Assembly (NCBI RefSeq): GCF_900115095.1
Contig: NZ_FOVH01000013.1
Location: forward strand, 1-64,000
Origin: Actinomadura madurae
Lineage (GTDB): Bacteria; Actinomycetota; Actinomycetes; Streptosporangiales; Streptosporangiaceae
Length of the DNA stretch: 64,000 nucleotides
Reading direction: 5' to 3'
Shown here: positions 30,301 to 42,300 of the stretch, one piece after another
How the letters are laid out: each line of letters opens with the position of its first letter
How positions within the stretch are numbered: position 1 is the stretch's first letter
The notes under the pieces: generated by a model
What the model was told of the DNA's origin: nothing
The model's input: only the letters and a program-made list of their open reading frames with translations
The model's database searches: none
Translations under genes and position numbers: made by a program

Positions 30301-33300
30301 TGCATGACGACTTCTTCCGGCTGGGCGGGCATTCGCTGCTGGCGGTCCGGCTGGTGGAGGTGCTGCGCGAGCGCGGGGTCCCGGTCTCGGTGCGGGCGCT
30401 GTTCGAGGCGCCGACACCGGCCGGGCTGGCGGTCTCGGCGGGTCCGGCCGAGGTGGCGGTGCCGGAGAACCTGATCCCGGCGGGCGCGACGGAGATCACC
30501 CCGGACATGCTCACGCTCGTGGACCTGTCCGCGGCCGAGGTGGAGCGGGTCGTCGCCGCGGTGGAGGGCGGTGCGGCGAACATCGCGGACGTGTACCCGC
30601 TGGCTCCGCTTCAGGAGGGCCTGTTCTTCCATCATCTGATGGCCGATGGCGGTGAGGACGCCTACGTGGTGCCGCGGGTGCTGCGGTTCGACGCGCGGGA
30701 GCGCCTGGACGCCTTCCTGGCCGCGCTGCAGCGGGTGGTCGACCGGCACGACATCTACCGCACCGCGATCGTGTGGGAAGGGCTGTCCGAGCCGGTGCAG
30801 GTGGTGGTCCGCCGGGCGGAGCTGCCGGTCCGGGAGGTCGGGCGGCTCCAGGACGGGGCGCCGATGCGGGTGGGGCGCGCCCCGCTGATCGATGTGCACG
30901 TCGCGCCGGAGGACGGCGGCGGGTGGCTGGCGCTGCTGCGGATGCACCACCTCGTCCAGGACCACACCACGCAGGACGTCCTGCTGGCGGAGCTGGACGC
31001 GATCATGACGGGGCGCGAGGACGAGCTGCCCGAGCCGCTGCCGTTCCGGGACTTCGTGGCGCAGGCCCGGCTGGGGATGGCGCGGGAGGAGCACGAGCGC
31101 TACTTCGCGGACCTGCTCGGCGACGTCGAGGAGACGACCGCGCCGTTCGGGCTGCTGGACGTCCACCACGACGGGAGCGGGGCCGAGAAGGCCCGCCTGG
31201 ACGTGGACGGCGAGGTGGGCCGGCGGATCCGGACGATCGCCCGTGCGCGGGGAGTGAGCCCCGCCACGATCTTCCACCTGGCGTGGGCCCGGGTGCTCGG
31301 GACGGTGAGCGGCCGGGACGACGTGGTGTTCGGCACCGTGCTGCTGGGCCGGATGAACGCGGGTGCGGGCGCGGACCGGGTGCCGGGGTTGTTCATCAAC
31401 ACGCTGCCGGTGCGGGTGCGCCTGGGCGAGACGGGCGCGGGCGACGCGCTGGACGCGATGCGGGACCAGCTCGCCGAGCTGCTGGTGCACGAGCACGCCC
31501 CGCTCAGCCTCGCCCAGCAGGCGAGTGCGGTGCCGGGCGGCAGCGCGCTGTTCAGCTCCATTCTCAACTACCGGCACAGCCGGACCGATGCCGCGCCCGC
31601 GGGTGTCTCGGGCATCCGCACCGTGTCGACGCGGGAGGCCATGAACTACCCGGTGGCCATGTCCGTGGAGGACCGCGGCGCCGGGTTCGGGCTGACGGTC
31701 GACGCGGTGGCGTCCGTCGACGGACCGGCTCTGTGCCGGTTGATGCACACCTGCGTCGCCGACCTGGCGGACGCGCTGGAGGAGGCGCCGGCGCGCCGGC
31801 TGCCGGACGTCGCCGTCCTCGGTGAGGCCGAGCGCGCGGTGATCTTGGAAGAGTGGGCCGGCGGCGGGGCGGTCGTAGAAGAGCGGTCGACGGTTCCGGC
31901 GCTGTTCGAGGCGCAGGTGGCGCGGACGCCGGATGCTCCGGCGGTGACGTTCGAGGGTTCGTCGATCAGTTATGCGGAGTTGAACGCGCGGGCGAACCGG
32001 CTGGCCCGGTACCTGGTGGAGCGGGGTGCGGGGCCGGAGCGGTTCGTGGCGTTGGTTCTGCCGCGGTCGGTGGAGCTGGTCGTCGCGGTGCTGGCGGTGC
32101 TGAAGTCCGGGGCGGCGTATGTGCCGATCGATCCGGATTATCCGCGGGAGCGGATCGATTTCGTGCTGGGTGACACCGATCCGGTGGTGACCGTTGGGGT
32201 CGAGGACGTGGACGTCCTCGGCTATGACGATGGTGATCTCGGGGTCGCGGTGTCACCGGAGCACGCGGCGTACGTGATCTACACGTCGGGGTCGACCGGT
32301 CGCCCGAAGGGCGTGGTCGTCCCCCACCAGAACGTCGTGCGATTCGTGCGCTCGCTGGAGCGGTGGTTCGACTTCGGACCGGATGACGCGTGGACGCTGT
32401 TCCACTCGTACGCCTTCGACTTCACGGTGTGCGAGCTGTGGGGCCCGCTGCTGTACGGCGGCCGGCTGGTGGTGGTGCCGTACCTGACGTCGCGGTCGCC
32501 GCGCGAGTTCGCGGAGCTGCTGGCGGCCGAGCGGGTCACGGTGCTGAACCAGACGCCCTCGGCGTTCTTCCAGCTCATGGCGGAACAGCGCGACGACTGG
32601 TCGCTGCGGCACGTGAACATCGGCGGCGAGTCGTGGGAACTGGGCCGCCTGGAGGACTGGTACGACCGGCACGCGGACGACGCGCCGCGGCTCGTGAACG
32701 TCTACGGGCCCACCGAGACCACCGTGTTCGCCACCCGCTACGCCCTGGACCGCGAGCGGGTGCGGACCGCGTCGAACGTCATCGGCTCTGGTCTGGCGGA
32801 CCTGCGGCTTTATGTGCTGGATCGGCGGTTGCGGCCGGTACCGCCTGGGGTGGCGGGTGAGTTGTACGTGGCGGGTGCGGGGCTGGCTCGGGGCTATCTG
32901 CATCGTCCGGGGTTGAGTGCGGAGCGGTTCGTGGCCGACCCGTTCGGGGCGGCGGGGACCCGGATGTACCGGACCGGCGATGTGGTCCGGTGGCGGGCCG
33001 GTGGAGACGTGGAGTATCTGGGCCGCAGCGACGAGCAGGTGCAGTTGCGCGGGTTCCGGGTGGAGCTGGGTGAGGTCAAGGCGGTGCTGGCGCGGCATCC
33101 GGGGGTGGCCGATGTCGCGGTGGTCGTTCATGAGGAGCGGCTCGTCGCCTATGTGCAGGGTGTGGTGGAGGAGGCGGAGCTGAGGGCGTTGGCGGTGGCG
33201 GGCCTGCCCGAGCACATGGTGCCCGCCGCGTTCGTCGCCCTGGACGCGCTGCCGCTGACCGTGAACGGCAAGCTCGACCGCAAGGCGCTGCCCGCACCCG

Positions 33301-36300
33301 CCTTCGGGACCGCGACCCCGGCCGGCCGTGCTCCGGCGAGCGCGCGGGAGGAACTCCTGTGCCAGGTGTTCGCGCAGGTGCTGGGGTTGGACGACGTCGG
33401 CGTGGACGACGACTTCTTCGCACTCGGCGGGCATTCGCTGCTCGCGACGCGGCTGGTGGGCCGAGTGCGCACCATCCTCGGAGCCGAGGTGCCGCTGCGG
33501 ACGCTGTTCGAGTCGCCGACCCCCGCCGGCCTGGCCGGACGGCTGTTCGAGGCCGAGCGGGCGCGCACCGCCTTGGCGCCGGTGGGGCGTCCGGAGCGGC
33601 TGCCGCTGTCGTACGCGCAGCGGCGGCTCTGGTTCCTCGCGCAGCTGGAGGGGCCGAGCCCGGCCTACAACGTCTCCACCACCCTGCGGCTGACCGGCGA
33701 GCTGGACCGGCGGGCGCTGGAAGAGGCGTTCCGCGACGTGCTGGAACGGCACGAGGTGCTGCGCACGGTGTTCCCGGTGGCCGACGGCCAGCCGTACCAG
33801 CGGGTGCTGGACCGCGGCGAGCCGTTCTTCGCCCTGACGGCCGACCAGATCACCCGGGACGAGCTGCCGGACGCGGTGGCCGAGGCGAACCGGTACGCGT
33901 TCGACCTGTCGGCCGAGGTGCCGATCCGGGCGTGGTTGTTCACGCTCGGACCGGACGAGCACGTGCTGGCGCTGGTGGTGCACCACATCGCCGCCGACGG
34001 CTGGTCGATGGCGCCGCTGGCGCGCGACCTGAGCGCCGCCTACGCGGCCCGGCGAGCGGGGCACGCGCCGGAGTGGGCGCCGCTGCCGGTGCAGTACGCG
34101 GACTACACGCTGTGGCAGCGGGATCTGCTCGGGTCGGAGGACGATCCCGGGAGCCTCCTCGCGGAACAGGTCGCGTACTGGCGCGAGGCGCTGGCGGGGG
34201 TCCCGGAGGAGCTGGCGCTGCCGTTCGACCGGCCGCGTCCCGCGATGGCATCGAACCGTGGGTACCGGGCGCCGCTCACGGTGCCGCCCGACGTGCACGC
34301 CCAAGTCCGTGAGGTGGCGCGCGAACATGGCGTGACCGTGTTCATGGTGCTCCAGGCGGCCTTGGCGGTGACGCTGTCGCGGCTGGGCGCGGGCACCGAT
34401 GTCCCGATCGGTTCGGCGGTCGCGGGCCGTCTGGACGAGGCGCTGGACGGTCTGGTCGGGTTCTTCGTGAACACGCTGGTGATCCGCGGTGACCTGTCCG
34501 GCGACCCGACGTTCGCCGAGATGCTGGCCCGGGTGCGCGAGACGAGCCTGCGCGCCTACGCCCATCAGGACGTGCCGTTCGAGCGTCTGGTGGAGGAACT
34601 GGCTCCGGCCCGGTCGCTGGCGCGCCACCCGCTGTTCCAGGTGATGGTGACGTTGCAGAACAACGCCCAGGCGACCCTGGACCTCCCCGGGGTCCGCGCG
34701 GGCGGCGCGCCGGCGTCGGCGCCCCGGTCCGGGACCGCGACGGCGACGTTCGACCTGGACGTCAGCGTCGAGGAGGTCTTCGACGGCGAGGGCGCGGCGG
34801 CGGGGCTGCGCGGATCGGTGACCGCGGCCGCCGACGTCTTCGATCAGCGGACGGCCGAGCGGTTCGCCGACGCCCTGGCCCGGGTGCTGTCCGCGGCGGC
34901 GCTCGACCAGTCGGCGCGGGTGAGCCGGGTCGAGGTCCTGGACCCGGCCGAACGGCACCGGATGCTGGTGGAGTGGAACCGGACGGCGGTGGACGCGCCG
35001 ACCGTGTCGGTGGTGCGGATGTTCGAGGAGCAGGCGGCGCGGCTTCCCGGCGCGATGGCGCTGGTGGACGGTGACATCTCGCTGTCGTACGCGGAGCTCG
35101 ACGCGCGAGCGGACCGGGTGGCGCGCTGGTTGCGGGGACGGGGCGCGGGGCCGGAGTCGGTGGTGGCCGTCGCCATGCCGCGAGGCGCCGATCTGATGGT
35201 GGTCCTGCTGGGGGTGCTGAAGGCGGGCGCCGCGTACCTGGCACTGGACCCGGCGCAGCCGGCCGAGCGGTCGTCGTCCGTGCTGGCCGACGCCGGGCCG
35301 TGCCTGGTGATCACGAACGCGGCGGGTGCGGCGTCGGTGAGCGGGTCCCCGGCTCCGGTCGTGGAGATGGGCTCTCCCGGCCTCGCCTCGCCGGACGCGG
35401 AGATGGACACCGGTGATCGGCGCGTGGACGTCCAGGGCGGGAACGCGGCGTACGTGGTGTACACGACGGGGTCGACGGGCCGGCCCAAGGGCGTGGTGAT
35501 CTCCCATGCGGGGTTCGCGAACCTGACGGTGAGCCACGACCGGTTCGGGCTGGTGCCGGGGCGGTCGCGGGTGGCGCAGTTCGCCTCGGTGGGCTTCGAC
35601 ATGTTCTGCGAGGAGTGGCTGCTGGCGCTGCTGGGCGGGGCGGCGCTGGTGATCGTCCCCCCGGAGCGGCGGCTGGGGGGCGAACTGGCGGGGTTCCTGA
35701 ACGAGTCGGGGGTGACGCACGCGACGCTCCCGCCGGCGGTGGTGGCCACGCTCCCCGAGGGATCGCTGGATCCGGAATTCGTGCTGGACGTGGGAGGCGA
35801 GGCACTGCCCGCCGAGGTGGTGACGCGGTGGGCCTCGGACGGGCGGGTGATGTTCAACAGCTACGGCCCCAGCGAGACGACGGTGAACGCGGCGGTGTGG
35901 CGGTGCGACCCCGAGTCGGTGGCCGGCGGCGCGGTGCCGATCGGCACCCCGATCCCCAACACCCGTGTGTACGTGGTGGACGACGCCCTGCGGCCTGTTC
36001 CGCCGGGCGTCGTGGGCGAGTTGTACGTGTCCGGAGCCGGGTTGGCCCGGGGGTATCTGGGGCTCGCGCGGTTGACGGGCGAGCGGTTCGTGGCGTGCCC
36101 GTTCGAGTCGGGCGAGCGGATGTACCGGACGGGGGATCTCGTCCGATGGACACCCGGCGGGCAGCTGGTGTTCGCGGGCCGCGCCGACGACCAGGTGAAG
36201 ATCCGGGGCTTCCGGATCGAGCCGGGCGAGGTCGAGGCGGTGACGACCGCTCACCCGGGAGTTCGCCAGGCCGCGGTGGTCGCGCGTGAGGACGGTCCCG

Positions 36301-39300
36301 GGGGCAGGCACCTGGTCGCCTACACGGTGGGCGAGGCAGCTCAGGAGGACTTGCACCGGTTCGTGGCCGACCGGCTGCCCGGCTACATGGTGCCTTCGGC
36401 GTTCGTGCGCCTGGACGCACTGCCGCTGAACGCCAGCGGGAAGCTGGACCGCGCGGCCCTGCCCGCTCCCCGGTTCGCGGCGGGCGCCGGCCGGGCTCCG
36501 GCCGGCGTGCGGGAAGAGATCGTGTGCCGCGCGTTCGCGGAGGTCCTCGGCCTGGACGGCGTGGGGGTCGAGGACGACTTCTTCCGGCTGGGCGGGCATT
36601 CGCTGCTGGCGGTCCGGCTGGTGGAGGCGCTGCGCGACCAGGGCGTCTCTGTGTCGGTGCGCACGCTGTTCCAGACGCCGACACCGGCGGGTCTGGCCGC
36701 GGGGGCCGAGGCCGAGACGGTCGAGGTCCCGCCGAACCTGATCCCGCCGGATGCCGACCACCTCACCCCGGAGATGCTGCCGCTCGCCGACCTCACGGCC
36801 GACGAGGTCGGGCGGGTCGTGGACAGGGTGGAGGGCGGCGCCGCCAACATCGCCGACGTGTATCCGCTGGCTCCGCTTCAGGAGGGCCTGTTCTTCCACC
36901 ACCTGATGGCCGACGACGGCCGGGACGCCTATCTCGTTCCCCAGGTGCTCCGGTTCGACGCGCGGGAGCGCCTGGACGCCTTCCTGGCCGCCCTGCAGCG
37001 CGTGATCGACCGGCATGACGTCTACCGCACGGGGGTCGTGTGGGAGGGACTGCGGGAGCCGGTCCAGGTGGTGGCGCGCCGGGCGGTGCTGCCGGTCCAC
37101 GAGGTGGCGGACCTCGCCGCCGCGGAGGGGACCGCGATGGACACGGGGCGCGCCCCGCTGATCGATGTGCACGTCGCGCCGGAGGACGGCGGCGGGTGGC
37201 TGGCGCTGCTGCGGACGCACCACCTCGTCCAGGACCACACCACCGTGGAGGTGCTGCTGGCGGAGCTGGACGCGATCATGTCGGGGCGCGAGGACGAACT
37301 GCCCGAGCCGCTGCCGTTCCGCGACTTCGTGGCGCAGGCCCGGCTGGGGATGCCGCGGGAAGAGCACGAGCGCTACTTCGCGGACCTGCTCGGCGACGTC
37401 GAGGAGACGACCGCGCCGTACGACCTGGTCGACGTGCACGGCGACGGCGGGAGCGTCGAACGGGCCCGCGTGACCGTCGACCACGACCTCGGCGCACGGG
37501 TCCGCGAGGTGGCGCGCGGCCTGCGCGTCAGCGCCGCCACCATCTTCCACCTGGCGTGGGCCCGGGTGCTCGGGACGGTGAGCGGCCGGGACGACGTGGT
37601 GTTCGGCACCGTGCTGTTCGGCCGGATGAACGCGGGCGCGGGCGCGGACCGGGTGCCGGGGTTGTTCATCAACACGCTGCCGGTGCGGGTGCGCCTCGAT
37701 GAGACCGGCGTGGGCGACGCGCTGGACGCGATGCGGGACCAGCTCGCCGAGCTGCTGGTGCACGAGCACGCCCCGCTCAGCCTCGCCCAGCAGGCCAGCG
37801 GGATGCCGGGCGGCAGGCCGCTGTTCACCTCGATCCTGAACTACCGGCACGGCTCGGACCGTGGCGACGCGCCGCACCGGCGCGCCGAGGGGATCCGGAC
37901 CGTGTCGGCGCGGGAGGCCACCAACTATCCGGTGGCGGTGTCGATCGAGGACCACGGCGCCGGGTTCGGGCTGACGGTGGACGCGGTGGACGCGGTCGAC
38001 GGCACGGCACTGTGCCGGCTGCTGCACACCTGCCTCGCCAACCTGGTGGACGCGCTCCAGGACGACCCCGGCGTCCGGTTGAGCATGCTGGACGTCCTCG
38101 ACCCGGCCGAGCGGGAGCGGACCCTGTCGGAGTGGAGCCGGGGCACGGGGGCCGCCGGCGCGAGCCGCGCGATCACGATCCCGGCGCTTTTCGAGGAACG
38201 GGCGGGCCGCACGCCTGACGCGCCCGCCGTCACCAGCGGCGGCTCCACCCTCACGTACGGGGAGCTGGACGAGCGCGCGAACCGGCTCGCGCACCACCTG
38301 ATCGAGCGGGGCGTCGGCCCGGAGCGGCCGGTGGCGCTGGCGCTCCCGCGCGACGAGGACATGATCGTGGCGATCCTCGCCGTGCTCAAGGCGGGCGGGG
38401 CCTACCTGCCGATCGATCCGGCGAACCCCGCCGACCGCATCGCGTACGTGCTGGACGACGCCCGCCCGGCGCTGCTGCTGGCCAAGGGGCCGCACCCCGG
38501 ATCGGGCGAGCGGATCCTGCTCGACGACGCCTTCCAGGCCGGGCTGTCCCGGTATCCGGCCACCGCCCCGCGTGTGCCGCTGTCCCCGGACCACCCGGCG
38601 TACGTGATCTACACCTCCGGCTCGACCGGCCGCCCGAAGGGCGTGGTCGTCCCGCACCGGAACGTGGTGCGGCTGCTGGCGGCGACCGAGCGGTGGTACG
38701 GCTTCGGCCCCGACGATGTATGGGCGCTGTTCCACTCGTACGCCTTCGACTTCTCCGTCTGGGAGATGTGGGGCGCGCTGCTGTACGGAGGCCGGCTGGT
38801 CATCGTGCCGCACGCCGTGTCGAGGTCGCCGGAGGAGGCGCTCGACCTGCTGGCCCGCGAGCGGGTCACGGTGCTCAACCAGACGCCGTCCGCCTTCTAC
38901 CAGCTCGCGGAGGTGGAGCCGCCGGGCGAGCTGGCGCTGCGGTACGTGATCTTCGGGGGCGAGGCGCTGGATCCGGCGCGCCTGGAGACGTGGTACGCGC
39001 GGCATCCGGACGACGCGCCGGTGCTCGTCAACATGTACGGGATCACCGAGACGACCGTGCACACGACGTACGGTCCGCTGGACCGGTCGTCCGCGGCCGG
39101 CGGGCGCGGCACGATCGGCACCGGCCTGCCCGACATGCGGCTGTACGTGCTGGACGCGAGACTGCGCCCGGTGCCGGCCGGCGTCACCGGGGAGCTGTAC
39201 GTGGCCGCGGCCGGGCTGGCCCGCGGCTACCTGAACCGGCCGGGCCTGAGCGCCGAGCGCTTCGTGGCCTGCCCGCACGGACCCGGGCGGATGTACCGGA

Positions 39301-42300
39301 CCGGCGACCTGGCCCGCTGGCTCCCCGACGGCACGCTGGAGTACCGGGGGCGCGCCGACCAGCAGGTGCAGCTTCGCGGGTTCCGGATCGAGCCGGGCGA
39401 GATCGAGGCGGTCCTGGCCCGGCATCCGTCGGTGGGCCAGGTCGCGGTGCTGGTCCGCGAGGACCGGCCCGGCGACCGGCGGCTCGTCGCGTACGCGACC
39501 GGCGACGCCGATCCGGCCGCGCTGCGCGCCTTCTGCGCGGAGTCGCTGCCCGAGTACATGGTCCCCTCGGCGGTCGTCATGCTCGGCGCGCTGCCGCTGA
39601 CGGGCAACGGCAAGCTCGACCGGGCCGCGCTGCCCGCACCCGGGCCCGCCGCCGGCGCGGGCGGGGGCCGCGGGCCGGCCGACGCACGGGAGGAGATCCT
39701 GTGCCAGGTGTTCGCCGAGGTGCTGGGGCTGCCGTCGGTGGGCCCGGAGGACGACTTCTTCGCGCTCGGCGGGCATTCGCTGCTGGTGATGCGGCTGGTG
39801 AGCCGGGCGCGCGCGGTCCTGGACGTCGAGGTGCCGCTGCGGGCGGTCTTCGAGGCCCGCTCGGCGGCCGGGCTGGCGGCCCGGCTCTCCGGCGCCGGTC
39901 ACAGGCGGCCGGCGCTGGTCGCGCGGACCCGTCCCGAGCGGGTGCCGCTGTCCTACGGGCAGCGGCGGCTGTGGTTCATCGGCCAGCTGGAGGGGCCGAG
40001 CCCGACCTACAACAGCCCCGTGGTGGTGCGGCTGTCCGGAGGGTTGGACCGGGCGGCGCTGGCGGCGGCGCTGCGGGACGTCATCGGGCGGCACGAGGTG
40101 CTGCGGACGGTGTACGCGGTGGCCGATGGTGAGCCGTACCAGCGCGTGCTGGGCGTCGAGGAGCTGGAGTGGGAGCCCACGGTCGCCGAGGTGGCCCCGG
40201 AGGGACTCGCCGGCGCCGTGGCGGAGGCGAGCGAGTACGCCTTCGATCTGTCCGCCGAGGTCCCGTTCAGGGCGTGGGTGTTCGACCTCGGACGGGACGA
40301 GCACGTGCTCACCCTGATGGTGCACCACATCGCCGTGGACGGCTGGTCGATGGAGCCGCTGGCGCGTGACCTGAACGCGGCCTATGCGGCGCGGTGCGCG
40401 GGCCGCGCACCGGAGTGGGCGCCGCTGCCGGTCCAGTACGCCGACTACGCGCTGTGGCAGCGCGAGGTGCTGGGCTCGCCGGACGACCCGGAGAGCCCGC
40501 TGTCGCGGCAGGTGGCGTACTGGCGCGAGGCGCTGGCCGGCGCGCCGGAGGAGCTGGCGCTGCCGTTCGACCGCGCCCGGCCGGCCGTCGCCTCGCATCG
40601 AGGGCACGCGACCGCGGTGGAGGTCCCGGCGGAGGTGCACGCGCGGGTCCGCGAGGTGGCGCGCGCCGAGGGCGTCACGGTGTTCATGGTGCTCCAGGCG
40701 GCCCTGGCGACCATGCTCAACCGCCTCGGCGCGGGCACCGACATCCCGATCGGGTCGGCGGTGGCCGGCCGGTCGGACGAGGCGCTGGACGATCTGGTGG
40801 GCTGCTTCGTCAACACGCTCGTGATCCGCAGCGATCTGTCGGGCGACCCGACGTTCGCGGAGTTGCTGGGACGGGTGCGGAGCCGGGGACTGGCGGCGTT
40901 CGAGCACCAGGACGTGCCCTTCGAGCGGCTGGTCGAGGAGCTCGCCCCGGCGCGTTCGCTGGCCCGGCAGCCGCTGTTCCAGGTGATCCTCACCATGCAC
41001 AACACCATCCCGGTGACCGGCACGCGCCCGGACGCCGGCCCGGGCCCCGCGCGCTCCGGAGTGCGTGCCACGACGCTGCCGATGAACGAGGGCCCGGCGA
41101 AGTTCGACCTGTCGGTGCTGGTGGGGGAGAAGTTCGCGGCGGACGGTGCGCCGCGAGGGATCGGCGGGCAGATCGCGGGGGCGGCGGACCTGTTCGAGGC
41201 CGCCTCGGTCGAGCGGATCGCGGACCGCTTCGTGCGGGTCCTCTCGGCGGCGGTCGAGGATCCGTCGGTGCGGGTGAGCGCGCTGGACGTGCTGGACCCC
41301 GCCGAGCGTGACCGGCTGCTCGTCGCATGGAACGACACGACGGCCGAGACCGGGCCCCTGCCGGTGCCGGAGCTGTTCGAGGCCCAGGCGGCCCGGACCC
41401 CGGACGCGGTCGCGGTCGTCGAGGACGGCGGCGAGGTGTCCTACGCGGAGCTGGAGGCGCGGGCGAACCGGCTGGCGCACTTCCTGCGCGGCCAGGGGGT
41501 CGGCGCCGAGTCGGTGGTGGGGGTGTGCCTGCCGCGCGGCGCCGAGATGGTCGCGGCGATCCTGGGCGTGTGGAAGGCGGGCGCGGCCTACGTTCCGATC
41601 GACCCGGGGCAGCCCGCCGAGCGGATCGCCCACATGCAGTCCGACAGCGGCGCGGTGCTGACCCTCACCTGCGAGGAGGTGCTGGACGATCTTCCGGCGG
41701 GCCGCCATCGGGTGGAGGCGCTGGACGGCGCGCCGACGGCGGCACTGCTGGCGGCGATGCCCGGCGACGCACCGCGCGTGCCCGTGGCCGCGGGGCAGGC
41801 GGCGTACGTGATCTACACGTCGGGATCGACTGGACGCCCCAAGGGAGTGGTGGTCACCCACGGCGGGCTGGCGAACTACGTGTCCACGGTGCCGGAGCGC
41901 GTCGGGTTCGGGACGGGCCGGTACGCGGTGCTGCAGGGCCAGGCCACCGACCTCGGCAACACGGTCGTGTTCGCGAGCCTCACCTCCGGCGGCCGGCTCC
42001 ACATCCCGCCCGAGGAGATGGTGACCGACGCGGCCGCGGTGCGGTCGTATCTGGCCGACCACCGGATCGACTTCCTGAAGGTCGTTCCGTCGCACCTGGC
42101 CGCGCTCGGGGCCGGCGCGGTGCCGGGCGGCGCACTGGTGCTCGGCGGCGAGGCGGCTCCGCCGGACCTGGTCGCGGAGCTGCTGGCCGCGGACTGCGAG
42201 GTGTTCAACCACTACGGACCCACGGAGACCACGATCGGTGTGGCCACGGCGCGGCTGGCGCCGGGGGCGCCGATCGGCACCCCGGTCGCCAACACCCGGC

